Assembly: GCA_903873185.1 (NCBI GenBank)
Contig: CAIQNN010000007.1
Coordinates: forward strand, 1 to 64,000
Length of the DNA: 64,000 bases
Direction of reading: 5' to 3'
Source of the DNA: an uncultured Actinomycetes bacterium
GTDB taxonomy: Bacteria > Actinomycetota > Actinomycetes > Nanopelagicales > Nanopelagicaceae
The notes under the pieces are model-generated. The model ran no database searches and was not told the DNA's origin. It was given only the letters and a program-made list of their open reading frames with translations. The position numbers and the translations under genes are program-made. Every line of letters starts with the position of its first letter. The stretch's first letter is position 1. Of this stretch, positions 16,741-25,721 are shown in pieces.

Positions 16741-18021
16741 TTAGTGAACGGTGAACCAGAGCATGCAACCGACGCATACAAAGACGATCGCAATGATTAC
16801 GCGATATATCCAAAGCATGGTTTTGGTCGCGGAATATTCACCCATCAATCGTTTATCTTTGGAAATGCCGTACATATAAACCAACAATGGAAGCAGCAGC
16901 GCCGCATTTAAAATCTGACTAACAACCAGGATTGTGATCAACGGTGCGCCCGGAATCAAAATAAGTAAAGCACTTAAACCAGTGATCGCGGCAAAGGTGC
17001 CATAGAAAAGTGGGGCTTCCTTGGGACTGTCATCTAGCGCCGCTGGCCGACCCGTTAAATCGCTGACCGAATAAGCCGTTGAAAGCGGCAAAATCGAAGC
17101 GGCCAATAGAGCTGCCCCAATAAGGCCAATGGCGAAGAGGTCTTTCGCCAAAGTTCCGGCGAGCGGTTTCAGCGCAGCTGCAGCATCAGAGGCATTAACG
17201 ATCGTAATGTGCTGCCTATTTAAAGTTGCGGCACAAGTTACGATGACAAAGAAACCGATTACACCGGTCAAAAGTGATCCGGTCCAAACATCGACCCGCA
17301 ACAATTTCAAGTCATCCCGAGTTAATCGCTTATCAACCGCATAAGACTGAATGAAAGCAAGCCCCCAAGGTGCCAAGGTTGTTCCCAAAGTTGCCGTGGC
17401 GATGAAGACGGCATCTTTAGTAAATGGCATCGTCGGAACAACCATGCCGTGGAAGGCTTTACCCCAATCGGGATGGGCTAGGAAGCCGGCAATGATGTAA
17501 GCAAAGAAGACTGCTGATAAAACAAAAAATACTTTTTCCACTCGCGAAAAGGAGCCTTTAAGAACTAAGAACGAGACAATTAGCGCTGCGGCTGGCACGG
17601 TTACATATTTTGAATAACCAAACAATTGACCGGCAGCAGCGATTCCTGCAAATTCTGCCGTCATAGTTCCAACATTTGCCAAAATTAAAACCACCGCGCT
17701 TAGCACTCCAGATCGAGCACCGTATTTCTGTCGGACCAGGCCAATCAAACCTTGGCGCGTGACGACGCCGATTCTCGCTCCTAAATCTTGAAACAGGATC
17801 AGGGCAATGGTCGAGATAACCAAGACCCATAACATCTGATAGCCGTATTTGGCGCCTAAAACCGAGTAAGTAGTAATACCCGCTGGATCATCATCGGATA
17901 ATCCGGCAATTACTCCCGGGCCCATTACAGAAAGCAGCGCGGCAATTCGGATTTTACGCGGCGTGATGGTTCTGGCTGCTGAAGGAGAGATCTTCTTCGC
18001 AGCCTTCTTTACCTCGGTCAC
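16741..18021 (-). CDS. NRAMP-family metal ion transporter, atypical metal-site motifs
   Basis: A 426-residue transporter with about eleven spans. The first-helix motif is SDDDPAGITTYS instead of the Mn/Fe NRAMP form DPGN, and the sixth-helix region reads LGTTLAPWGLAFIQS instead of the methionine-containing MPHN form. The methionine normally gives selectivity for transition metals, so Mg2+ or another hard cation is possible. Its 5' end overlaps the MgtE-like sensor gene by 4 bases. The NRAMP family call is firm; the substrate is an inference. Confidence 0.85.
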   Translation of the reverse strand: MTEVKKAAKKISPSAARTITPRKIRIAALLSVMGPGVIAGLSDDDPAGITTYSVLGAKYGYQMLWVLVISTIALILFQDLGARIGVVTRQGLIGLVRQKYGARSGVLSAVVLILANVGTMTAEFAGIAAAGQLFGYSKYVTVPAAALIVSFLVLKGSFSRVEKVFFVLSAVFFAYIIAGFLAHPDWGKAFHGMVVPTMPFTKDAVFIATATLGTTLAPWGLAFIQSYAVDKRLTRDDLKLLRVDVWTGSLLTGVIGFFVIVTCAATLNRQHITIVNASDAAAALKPLAGTLAKDLFAIGLIGAALLAASILPLSTAYSVSDLTGRPAALDDSPKEAPLFYGTFAAITGLSALLILIPGAPLITILVVSQILNAALLLPLLVYMYGISKDKRLMGEYSATKTMLWIYRVIIAIVFVCVGCMLWFTVH

Positions 18022-19364
18022 GAGAGCCCACCGCTTCCTTGAGAAAATTTGCGACGGTCAACTTGCGATGCCAGGGCGTCTACCAGGTCATCGGCGAGAA
18101 TTCTTCCAACTGGTTTGTTCTTAGCATCAACCACAATTACCGAAGAGCCTCGGTTATTTGAAAATTCTTCAACAACTTCATCTAATGGCGTATCCAGATT
18201 AATTGAAGTTGGATATGGCGGACCTATCAAAGTCGAAAGCAGAGCCCCCGCTTTTGCCGCAACTAGTTCAACAACTTGGATGTGATCTACTAGCCGGCCC
18301 CTGGCATCTACGACGACAACCCCATCTGAGATATCGCGTTCTCGGTTATCAACCAATAGTTTCAATGCATGTGCGACGGTGTCATTCTCTTTGACGATCA
18401 AAATGTGAGTGGTCATAATTCCACCGGCAAGAGTTTCATCGAAGGCGACCAGTTCGCGAAGTTGCTTTGCGACGACGGCATCCATTACTTGCAAAATACT
18501 TTCACGGTGTTCTTCATCAAGATCGCGAAGTACTTCGGCGCTCTCATCTGGTTCCATTCGAGAAAGCAGTTCCGCCGATCGTTCGGAGGTTAAGCCTCTG
18601 ATTAAACCTTGGAGTTCTTCCTCTTCCATCTCTTCGAGTACGTCAGCAGCTAGCTCTGGATCCAAGAGTTCAATAAGTGCGCCTTGTTCGCGACCGGCAA
18701 GATCTTCGATTAAGTCAGCCAGGTCGGCTGGGCGCAACTGACTAAGGGCGGCTCTGGAATTTGAGGTTCGAACAACGCCATGACCGTCGGCTAGCGATGC
18801 AACCGATGCCCAATCGACAACGTGCTCGGGTGTTGGTCGGCGGCGAATTGCGCCTGGGAAAATTCGGCGCAAAAATGAGACGAATGAAATGTCAACGCCA
18901 ACAACGCGAATCTCTTTATCAAATGGCGCCAAATATAAATCAGAGGAGCGCACAACGCGCAAGCCGTCGACGTCGACGATTTGGTGATCAATTACATCGC
19001 CATCCAAGAGCGACTCACCTTCGCGACGTTGGTAATCTTCCAAATTGATCTTGGTTGTTGAAAGGCGAATTTCGTCCTTAGTCAAAATGGAAATTCGGGC
19101 ACCATTAATAAATGATTTACGTTGCCCAACTTTTACGATTAACCCAGAAACAGGTGGGTAAGTCTCCTCGCCGTGACGCACCACAACGTCAACCAAACGA
19201 CCAATATCTTTTCCTTCAATATCTCGAACTGGCCGACCAATTAGACCGGCGACCGATACCAAAGAATCTCGAATATTTTTCCGCGCTAAAACCGAGTCGC
19301 GCCTACCAACGATTCGCTTGGCCACATTGTTGATCCCGGTTACTGGGACTGGTGGCCGTTTCAT
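18018..19364 (-). CDS. Soluble MgtE-like protein: PRC-barrel-like, MgtE N-domain and two CBS domains
   Basis: A 448-residue protein with no membrane span. Residues about 35-170 resemble PRC-barrel-type modules (LIGRPVRDIEGKDIGRLVDV). About 215-310 is the MgtE N-terminal superhelical domain (LRPADLADLIEDLAGREQ). About 315-435 is a CBS pair, starting with MTTHILIVKENDTVAHAL. In MgtE channels these cytosolic domains sense Mg2+ and gate the pore; here the pore domain is missing and an NRAMP transporter overlaps by 4 bases. A sensor or gate for that transporter is the simplest reading. Rv1232c is a similar stand-alone protein in the mycobacterial mrp region. Confidence 0.85.
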   Translation of the reverse strand: MKRPPVPVTGINNVAKRIVGRRDSVLARKNIRDSLVSVAGLIGRPVRDIEGKDIGRLVDVVVRHGEETYPPVSGLIVKVGQRKSFINGARISILTKDEIRLSTTKINLEDYQRREGESLLDGDVIDHQIVDVDGLRVVRSSDLYLAPFDKEIRVVGVDISFVSFLRRIFPGAIRRRPTPEHVVDWASVASLADGHGVVRTSNSRAALSQLRPADLADLIEDLAGREQGALIELLDPELAADVLEEMEEEELQGLIRGLTSERSAELLSRMEPDESAEVLRDLDEEHRESILQVMDAVVAKQLRELVAFDETLAGGIMTTHILIVKENDTVAHALKLLVDNRERDISDGVVVVDARGRLVDHIQVVELVAAKAGALLSTLIGPPYPTSINLDTPLDEVVEEFSNNRGSSVIVVDAKNKPVGRILADDLVDALASQVDRRKFSQGSGGLS

Positions 19365-19373
19365 GGCTAAATC

Positions 19374-20504
19374 TTAGGTGTGAAGGGTTAACGGAACGCC
19401 AACTATAGATTTTGACCGTACCAGCAATTTATCGAGCAGTTGATTGAAGGCTGCCGCTGCCGGTGAATCTGGCTCGCCTAAGACGATTGGGAGCCCATTA
19501 TCGCCGCCTTCGCGCAAGGCGCTGGCGAAGGGGATCTTCACTAATAGTGGGACCGGCGCTCCAACCAAGGCTGAAAGTCGAACCGAGGTCTCTTCCCCAC
19601 CTCCGGAGCCAAAGATCGAGATCGATTCTCCGCAGTGCGGACATGGGGTATCCGACATATTCTCAATTACCCCGAGAAGGTGTTGCTTCATCTGATGGGC
19701 GATCCGGCCGGCCCGCTCAGCTACTTCTGCCGCCGCTACTTGAGGGGTGGTTACTACCACGATCTCCGAAGCCGGAATTAACTGTCCAAGCGAGATCGCA
19801 ATATCTCCGGTTCCTGGTGGTAGATCCAAAAGCAATAAATCCAAGTCCCCCCAATAAGCATCGCTCAGTAATTGTTCTAAAACGCGATGAAGTAGCGGGC
19901 CGCGATATGCAATGGCATCAGCTCGCTCAGGTTTAAACATCTCCATCGACACAACTTTTACCCCATAATTTTCAACTGGGATAAAGGTTTGATCGATTGC
20001 CGTGGGGCGTTGTCCCAGCATTCCCATCAAACGTGGAATGGAATGGCCATAAACATCGGCATCTAAGATTCCAACTTTAAGACCGCGAGCTGCGGCCGCG
20101 ACGGCAAGGTTTGCTGTGATCGATGATTTACCAACGCCACCTTTGCCAGAAGCAATTCCCAAAACTCGGGTAAGAGAATCTGGTTGAGCAAATGGAATAA
20201 ATTTCTCGCGCCCCCCGTGGAGCAATTTCTTAACGGCATCGCGTTGGACTTCGTTCATAACGCCAAATTCCAAATCAACCGCTGAAACTTCAGGAATTAC
20301 TGAAACGGCGCTCATAACATCTTTTTGCAATCGATCCCGCATCGGGCAGCCAGAGATGGTCAAAAGAATTTTTACATATAGCCGGCCCTTATTGAACTCG
20401 ACCGTATCCACCATTCCTAATTCGGTAAGTGGTCGGTGAAGTTCCGGATCGATAACGGTTGCTAATGCCGAGTGTGCCGCAGCGATAGTCGCCTCATGAC
20501 TCAT
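19374..20504 (-). CDS. mrp: Mrp/NBP35-type iron-sulfur cluster carrier ATPase (ApbC)
   Basis: A 376-residue protein. Residues 1-85 are a MIP18/DUF59 domain (VIDPELHRPLTELGMVD), and the rest is a deviant Walker A ATPase (ASGKGGVGKSS near 115) with DADVYGHSIPRLMG and the cluster-binding CPHC pair near 280. It loads Fe-S clusters onto apoproteins in the cytosol. Overlaps tatB by 4 bases, and the tatB-mrp neighbourhood matches Rv1224-Rv1229c. Confidence 0.93.
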   Translation of the reverse strand: MSHEATIAAAHSALATVIDPELHRPLTELGMVDTVEFNKGRLYVKILLTISGCPMRDRLQKDVMSAVSVIPEVSAVDLEFGVMNEVQRDAVKKLLHGGREKFIPFAQPDSLTRVLGIASGKGGVGKSSITANLAVAAAARGLKVGILDADVYGHSIPRLMGMLGQRPTAIDQTFIPVENYGVKVVSMEMFKPERADAIAYRGPLLHRVLEQLLSDAYWGDLDLLLLDLPPGTGDIAISLGQLIPASEIVVVTTPQVAAAEVAERAGRIAHQMKQHLLGVIENMSDTPCPHCGESISIFGSGGGEETSVRLSALVGAPVPLLVKIPFASALREGGDNGLPIVLGEPDSPAAAAFNQLLDKLLVRSKSIVGVPLTLHT

Positions 20505-20812
20505 AACAGGTCAGGGTCGATCTTTGCCACGCTTTTGATTTCATTAATTTCTGGCATTGGATCTACCCCATCCATAACATCAGTCAGGTGCTTTTGAATA
20601 AATTTCTTAGGATTTAAATCGGTGACCTGAAGATCTTCATAGCCAGGACCGAGATTGGATCTAAGTTCAGCCGTGGCTCGTTGCGATATCCCGCGTAACT
20701 TCTTGAGGAATTTCGCGGCTTCAACAGCAAAGTGCGGCAGCTTGTCCGGACCGATCAAGATCATGGCCAAAACCGCGAGCGTTAAGAACTTCTCAGCGCC
20801 GATATTAAACAT
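20501..20812 (-). CDS. tatB: Sec-independent protein translocase subunit TatB
   Basis: A 103-residue protein with one N-terminal membrane helix (IGAEKFLTLAVLAMILIGP), then the hinge and amphipathic helix DKLPHFAVEAAKFLKKLRG, and a polar tail. The Glu7 equivalent and LIGPDKLP motif are typical of TatB, and the htrA-tatB order is the same as in mycobacteria. It recruits twin-arginine substrates to TatC, which is not in this window. Confidence 0.9.
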   Translation of the reverse strand: MFNIGAEKFLTLAVLAMILIGPDKLPHFAVEAAKFLKKLRGISQRATAELRSNLGPGYEDLQVTDLNPKKFIQKHLTDVMDGVDPMPEINEIKSVAKIDPDLL

Positions 20813-20835
20813 AGGTAGAGCGTAGCCCGTATCAG

Positions 20836-22035
20836 CTATTGCTTGGCAATCAGCGTGAGCGAGACGGTCTTTGCCACCCCGGCACGTAGATATTTCAAGG
20901 AAACGGTATCTCCGACGCTAAGGGATCTAATAGCAACAATAAGTTCATCAGAGTTATTTATTGCCTTGCCATTGAAGGAAACAATGACATCCCCCGCCTT
21001 CATGCCAGCCTTTTCCGCAGGACCACCGGCCAAGATTGCCGTGGCGGTATCGGCTACTTTTGCACCGGTCCCCGTAAACGAGTTGTCGAGAGAGAGCCCA
21101 ATGATTGGGTGGGTGGCCACGCCGCTCTTTATTAATTGGTCAGCTGTTTTCTTTGCTTGATTAATAGGGATGGCAAAACCAAGTCCGATAGAGCCGGCCT
21201 GGCCGGATGAAGAGCTTCCGAGTGAAGCAATTGCGGAGTTCACTCCGATAACCGCACCGGCGGAATCAACCAATGGGCCACCCGAATTACCTGGGTTAAT
21301 TGCGGCATCAGTCTGAAGGGCATTAATAAAGGAGCTTTCACCAGTTCCAGAGCCTGCAGTGACGGCGCGATCTTTCGCGCTAATAATTCCAGAGGTGACC
21401 GTTCCGGATAACCCCAGTGGCGATCCAATCGCAATCACTGCATCGCCGACCCGGACCTCATCGCTATTGCCTAGCGAGAGCGCGGGCGCATTAGTTACCT
21501 CAATTTTTAGAACCGCTAAGTCGTATGCCGCGTCGCGCCCAATAATCTTTGCTGGATAACTCTTACCGTCTTGCAGATTTACTGAAATAGTTCCATTTCC
21601 AGTTACTGCTGCTTCAATCACATGGTTGTTGGTAAGAATGTAACCGTTACTCTGAATGAAGAAACCAGATCCGGTGTCGCCCCCATTTGAACTCTGAACT
21701 GAAACTGAAACTACGGAAGGTGAAACCCGGGCTGCAATCCCCGCGATTGAATTAGGTTGGCGTTCAATATTGGAGTGCAAAGAAACTAAATTGCTGGATC
21801 CAGCGGAGAGGTTAATTGAACGTCCTATGACAGAACCTAGAACTCCGGCTACCAGCGCCATTAAAAGCGCAATGCCGAGGCCGATACTGGCGCGCTTTGG
21901 GTGACTTGAACTGGAAGGCTCCTGAACAGGTAGTGGAAGCGGCGCTAGAAAATTGGAAGGGTTAGGTTGCGGCGAGGACCACCACGGAAATTCAGAGGAT
22001 GGTTTGGGGGCTGGGTTCGGCTGATCAGTGCTCAA
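20836..22035 (-). CDS. htrA: HtrA/DegP-type membrane serine protease with PDZ domain
   Basis: A 399-residue envelope protease. A Pro/Ser-rich cytoplasmic N terminus (1-45) precedes one membrane span (about 48-70). The trypsin-like domain has His in TNNHVIE, Asp in AYDLAVLKI and Ser in NPGNSGGPLV. The C-terminal PDZ domain spans about 305-395. It degrades or refolds misfolded exported proteins. TTG start after GAGGGAGAGA. In mycobacteria sigE and rseA lie between this gene and the O-methyltransferase; here the 104-base gap holds neither. Confidence 0.93.
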   Translation of the reverse strand: MSTDQPNPAPKPSSEFPWWSSPQPNPSNFLAPLPLPVQEPSSSSHPKRASIGLGIALLMALVAGVLGSVIGRSINLSAGSSNLVSLHSNIERQPNSIAGIAARVSPSVVSVSVQSSNGGDTGSGFFIQSNGYILTNNHVIEAAVTGNGTISVNLQDGKSYPAKIIGRDAAYDLAVLKIEVTNAPALSLGNSDEVRVGDAVIAIGSPLGLSGTVTSGIISAKDRAVTAGSGTGESSFINALQTDAAINPGNSGGPLVDSAGAVIGVNSAIASLGSSSSGQAGSIGLGFAIPINQAKKTADQLIKSGVATHPIIGLSLDNSFTGTGAKVADTATAILAGGPAEKAGMKAGDVIVSFNGKAINNSDELIVAIRSLSVGDTVSLKYLRAGVAKTVSLTLIAKQ

Positions 22036-22139
22036 TCTCTCTCCCTCAATAAATAACTAAAGACTAAAAATACTATCTTTAGAGGTTAAGCCTAATAAGG
22101 TATGAGAAAACGCCAAATTATGGCTTAAAATTCGGTGCT

Positions 22140-22787
22140 TTAGCCCACCTTTGTGGCGACCAAGACCCCTGCCCCAACTGGAAGCAGGCTGGAATGCCAG
22201 CGCAGATCTTCCTTGATGGCACGAACAACATCGCGCCGGGAGATAGAGTCGAAATCTCTTTGGGTTGGATCTGCAACTTTCCCACCGCTTAAGACTTCAT
22301 CGATCACCAAGGTACCCCGAGGGCTTAATAATCTATAACTTTCTTGAACAACATCGAAGAGATCCTGGGCGGGGCGAACGACCATCAGGTCATAATTCTT
22401 ATCGGCTAATTTTCCAACTACATCGATGACATTTCCCGTAATAAGCCGAAATCGCTGCGCCGAAATTCCGGACTCTTCAAAAACTTTTCGAGCAATGCCA
22501 CTGTGTTCGCGCTCAGTATCAATTGAGGTGAAAGTGCCATCGGCTGGCAAACCTTGAAAGATCCAAAGACCGCTCACTCCCGAACCAGTCCCAATTTCTA
22601 CGACGGACTTCGCGCGAACTGAATAGGTTATAAATTTTAGAAGCGCGCAAACAGCAGGACTCGGATCAGTCGCCCCAACTTCTGCCCCGTTGTTTCTAGC
22701 TTGCTGCATAAAAATATCTTCGTGTGGGTAAATCTCAGCGAACGCTGACATATCTCCTCGAGGTGCGCCTTGTGGCGAAATCGTCAT
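22140..22787 (-). CDS. SAM-dependent O-methyltransferase (Rv1220c-like)
   Basis: A 215-residue class I methyltransferase of the catechol-O-methyltransferase-like family 3. The SAM loop VVEIGTGSGVSGLWI starts near residue 55; FTSIDTEREH and YDLMVVRPAQ follow. The usual metal-binding Asp of the DxxK motif is replaced in VVRPAQDL, so the metal site may be altered. Substrate unknown. ATG at 22787 overlaps the pepA stop (ATGA). The position beside htrA and tatB matches Rv1220c. Confidence 0.85.
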   Translation of the reverse strand: MTISPQGAPRGDMSAFAEIYPHEDIFMQQARNNGAEVGATDPSPAVCALLKFITYSVRAKSVVEIGTGSGVSGLWIFQGLPADGTFTSIDTEREHSGIARKVFEESGISAQRFRLITGNVIDVVGKLADKNYDLMVVRPAQDLFDVVQESYRLLSPRGTLVIDEVLSGGKVADPTQRDFDSISRRDVVRAIKEDLRWHSSLLPVGAGVLVATKVG

Positions 22788-24328
22788 AGCGTTGCAATCC
22801 AATCGATTAGCAGGCGAACACCGAACCCAGTTCCACCTTTTGGATTCTCTCCGGCATCAGAATCGGAGCGGCCAGTACCTGCGATATCCAGGTGAACCCA
22901 GTTACTTTTCTCGGCAAAGTATTCCAGGAAGAGCGCGGCAGTAATAGAGCCACCGCTAAAGTGTTTCTTATCGGCGGTGTGATTAAGGTCAGCAACTTCA
23001 CTTTGAAGTGCCGGACGGTATTCCGCTACCAATGGCAGTTGCCAAACCCGGTCACCAATGCGTTCGCCGATAGCGTTCAATGTGGCCGCCAACTCATTAT
23101 TTCGACTGTACATTGCCGCGTATTGGCGACCAAGTCCAAGAGTGGCCGAACCGGTAAGCGTGGCAACATCAATTAGATAATCAGGTTTTAAGTTGCGATT
23201 GGCATAGGCCAAGCCATCAGCCAAAACCAATCGACCTTCGGCATCAGTATCAATAATTTCGACAGTGGTGCCACCGTATTGAGTAATTACATCAGAGGGG
23301 CGCTGCGATGTCGCGGATAACAAATTCTCAGCGCACATTAATAGTGCAGTAACTCGAACTTTAGGTGCAATCTCTGGCATTGCCGTGACTACTGACAGTA
23401 CGGCTGCCGCTCCCGCCATATCGCTCTTCATTGCGATCATGAATTCATAAGGCCGTTTTAATGAAACCCCGCCAGTATCAAAGGTAATTCCCTTTCCCAC
23501 CAAAACCACATGCGGCCAATTTTTTGAACCAGCGGGTGCATATGAAACTTTTATAAAGCGCGGACCAGGATTTGGAGAGGAATTGCCAACCGCCCTAAGG
23601 CCGCCAAACTCGGCGAGCGCACTACCGCTGAGAACCTCGATTGAAAGATCCTTACTTTTGGTAGCAGCAATTTGAGATTTAGCTTGTGCCGCCATCCATG
23701 CTGGGTTCTTAATATTTGAAGTGGTATGAATTAAGTCCCGCGCCCGCCATACCGCGCTGGCCAAAGTTGCGGCGTATTCGACCTCTGAAATTAAATTTGG
23801 CGGCACCAGAAATGTCACGGGCTTTGCCATCGAACTTGTCTTCATGGTCCATGTGTAGTTCGAGAGTGAAAGGGCAACCAAGTGCGCTACTGCGGCCTCC
23901 TCATCTGCAACAGTCGGCCTCTTTCGCTGGCTCAGAGTTGAGATGAGAATGGTTTTCCCAGAGTTCTTAACTTTTCGACCGAAGGCAGCTCCTGAACGGC
24001 GAAACTCTTCGCGGCTACCAGAACCAACTCCCACTAAATAAATTCGCGTTAGAGAACTCTCCGCTTGCTTCACTGGTAGCTCGATGATCTCCCCCGCTTT
24101 TGCCGTGAAGTCGGGCCAGGAATCAAATTCCGAGGCGAGTTTGCGATCCACATGAGTTTCCAGCGCCGTTAAAATCGCACTCTTAAAAAGCTTAGGGCCA
24201 GATTCGGATTGGCCGACCGCGAAAACTGCGGCATCGATTCCCTTCAAGTACCTAACTAATGTGGAATTGTTCAACGTACCCACCGGAAGCGGTGTTAGAT
24301 AGGACTTGATGGTGGGCCGGTAATTCAT
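22784..24328 (-). CDS. pepA: Leucyl aminopeptidase, M17 family
   Basis: A 514-residue cytosolic metallo-aminopeptidase that releases N-terminal residues from peptides. The M17 catalytic region is clear: VGKGITFDTGGVSLK, AMKSDMAGAAAVL and the signature DTDAEGRLVLADGLAYA with metal-binding Asp and Glu. Length is usual for the family. The open frame runs upstream to 24457, but ATG at 24328 is supported by a leaderless -10 box and by the divergent nhaA gene at 24361. Confidence 0.94.
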   Translation of the reverse strand: MNYRPTIKSYLTPLPVGTLNNSTLVRYLKGIDAAVFAVGQSESGPKLFKSAILTALETHVDRKLASEFDSWPDFTAKAGEIIELPVKQAESSLTRIYLVGVGSGSREEFRRSGAAFGRKVKNSGKTILISTLSQRKRPTVADEEAAVAHLVALSLSNYTWTMKTSSMAKPVTFLVPPNLISEVEYAATLASAVWRARDLIHTTSNIKNPAWMAAQAKSQIAATKSKDLSIEVLSGSALAEFGGLRAVGNSSPNPGPRFIKVSYAPAGSKNWPHVVLVGKGITFDTGGVSLKRPYEFMIAMKSDMAGAAAVLSVVTAMPEIAPKVRVTALLMCAENLLSATSQRPSDVITQYGGTTVEIIDTDAEGRLVLADGLAYANRNLKPDYLIDVATLTGSATLGLGRQYAAMYSRNNELAATLNAIGERIGDRVWQLPLVAEYRPALQSEVADLNHTADKKHFSGGSITAALFLEYFAEKSNWVHLDIAGTGRSDSDAGENPKGGTGFGVRLLIDWIATL

Positions 24329-24335
24329 ATGGCTG

Positions 24336-24365
24336 ACGCTAACGAATGAAGGAGAGTTCTGTGAA
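24336..24365 (-). promoter_or_regulatory. pepA promoter, leaderless
   Basis: On the minus strand TTCACA (24365-24360) and TAGCGT (24341-24336) are separated by 18 bases, and the -10 box ends 7 bases before the pepA ATG at 24328. The promoter overlaps the nhaA start codon and ribosome site, because only 32 bases separate the two divergent genes. Confidence 0.5.
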
Positions 24366-25467
24366 GTCGAGAGGTGGCGTGGCGAAGTTTCTAAAGAATG
24401 AGCGCGCATCCGCCATCCTTTTACTTCCAGTAGCGCTCTTAAGCTTGCTTTTGGCACAGCTGCACCAACTAAATTTCTTTAGCCACTCGCTTTCGGCAAT
24501 TGGCCAACAAATGTCGGTTCGAGAATGGGTTTCTGCTGGACCACTTGTAATTTTTTTCTACGTTGCGGGTTTGGAGCTTCGGCGCGAATTAATCTCGGGT
24601 GGCAATAAGCGAGCTGCCATACTTCCGCCGGTCGGCGCCGCGCTGCTTGGTATGACAATCCCTGCCCTGCTCTACTTTTTTGGGGCCCATACATTTGGCG
24701 CGAATCCCGCAGCATGGGGGGTGCCAATGGCAACCGATCTACCCTTTGCGCTCGCGGTATTGACTCTCATTGGGGGGCGCGGTTTCCTGCGCCTTCGAAC
24801 TTTTATCTTGGTGCTAGCAATTGCCGATGATGTCGGATCCATCGCCGTGATCGGGCTTAAATATCACTACCATTTCGCATTACTTCCTTTTATATTGGCG
24901 CTAATTTCAATTGGGCTGGCTTGGAGTGTTCAACGGATAAAACACTTTGGCGCATTAGCGATCTTTCCCGCCGTAATCGGCTGGGGATTCTTTCTCGCCT
25001 GCGGCATTCACCCAACGGTTTATGGCGTCCTCTTGGGGGTAAGCACCACGAGTAAAAATATTCAAGGTGCCCTGCGCCGCTGGGAGCCGATTTCCAGTTT
25101 CGTAGCGATTCCATTATTTCTTTTCGCCGCGCTTGCAATTGAATTGAATTGGCCGGCTAACTCTCGGCTTGGAAAGTTGATCACGCTTTTAGTTTTAGCA
25201 CGCCTCTTGGGTAAACCACTGGGGATCGCGCTCGGAGCCCAAATCGCAGCAAAATTATTTAAGGTTGAGCTTCAACTTTCAAAATCAGCGCTATGGCTGG
25301 CGGGCGGGCTTGGGACTTTAGGATTCTCAGTTTCACTGCTTTTTGCCGAATTAAGTTTGAACGGCGCCGATCAACAAGCAGCCGTAATTGCAATATTTCT
25401 GACCTTGCCGTTAGCCCTGCTGGGGCTTGGGAGTTACTACTTTTTTACGAGAGCGACCGCCGCCTGA
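24361..25467 (+). CDS. nhaA: Na+/H+ antiporter NhaA
   Basis: A 368-residue antiporter with about twelve spans that exchanges Na+ or Li+ for H+. Family marks are VAGLELRREL, MATDLPFALAVLTL and the paired aspartates in LAIADDVGSIAVI that bind Na+. GTG at 24361 is chosen because GAAGGAGAG lies 5 bases before it; the in-frame ATG at 24346 contains that ribosome site. The 3' end overlaps the convergent DUF3117 gene by 31 bases. Confidence 0.92.
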   Translation: MKSRGGVAKFLKNERASAILLLPVALLSLLLAQLHQLNFFSHSLSAIGQQMSVREWVSAGPLVIFFYVAGLELRRELISGGNKRAAILPPVGAALLGMTIPALLYFFGAHTFGANPAAWGVPMATDLPFALAVLTLIGGRGFLRLRTFILVLAIADDVGSIAVIGLKYHYHFALLPFILALISIGLAWSVQRIKHFGALAIFPAVIGWGFFLACGIHPTVYGVLLGVSTTSKNIQGALRRWEPISSFVAIPLFLFAALAIELNWPANSRLGKLITLLVLARLLGKPLGIALGAQIAAKLFKVELQLSKSALWLAGGLGTLGFSVSLLFAELSLNGADQQAAVIAIFLTLPLALLGLGSYYFFTRATAA

Positions 25468-25616
25468 AGGGCATTTCCTAAATTAGTAGCCTCTTCGACA
25501 TTGAGTTCAACAACCAATCGGCCGCCACCTTCTAGTGGAATTCGCATAACCAAACTTCTAGCTTCCTTGGTTACTTCCATCGGTCCATCGCCAGTACGTG
25601 GTTTCATGGCTGCCAT
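25437..25616 (-). CDS. DUF3117 family protein
   Basis: A 59-residue actinobacterial protein of unknown function, very well conserved: MAAMKPRTGDGPMEVTKEAR at the N terminus and RIPLEGGGRLVVELNVEEA in the middle match Rv1211. It probably folds as a small beta sheet with a C-terminal helix. AAGGGAG lies before the ATG. The last ten codons overlap the convergent nhaA end. The gene is short and easily missed. Confidence 0.92.
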   Translation of the reverse strand: MAAMKPRTGDGPMEVTKEARSLVMRIPLEGGGRLVVELNVEEATNLGNALQAAVALVKK

Positions 25617-25721
25617 ATTTCGACTCCCTTGATCTCGTCTGGGCGACTAAGCCTCGCCATTAAATTGCAGAGGAGAAGTATCTCGCATCCATGGGGCAGG
25701 TGGGAAATCGGCTAACGAGGC

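Noticed and set aside
22086-22128. TTAAGCC / GGCTTAA inverted repeat in the gap between the methyltransferase and htrA
   Set aside because: Seven-base AT-rich arms about 30 bases apart with no T-tract; too weak for a terminator and not better than expected in AT-rich sequence.
24329-24457. N-terminal extension of pepA beyond ATG 24328
   Set aside because: It would overlap the nhaA start region, is not similar to M17 N termini, and the -10 box is placed for 24328.
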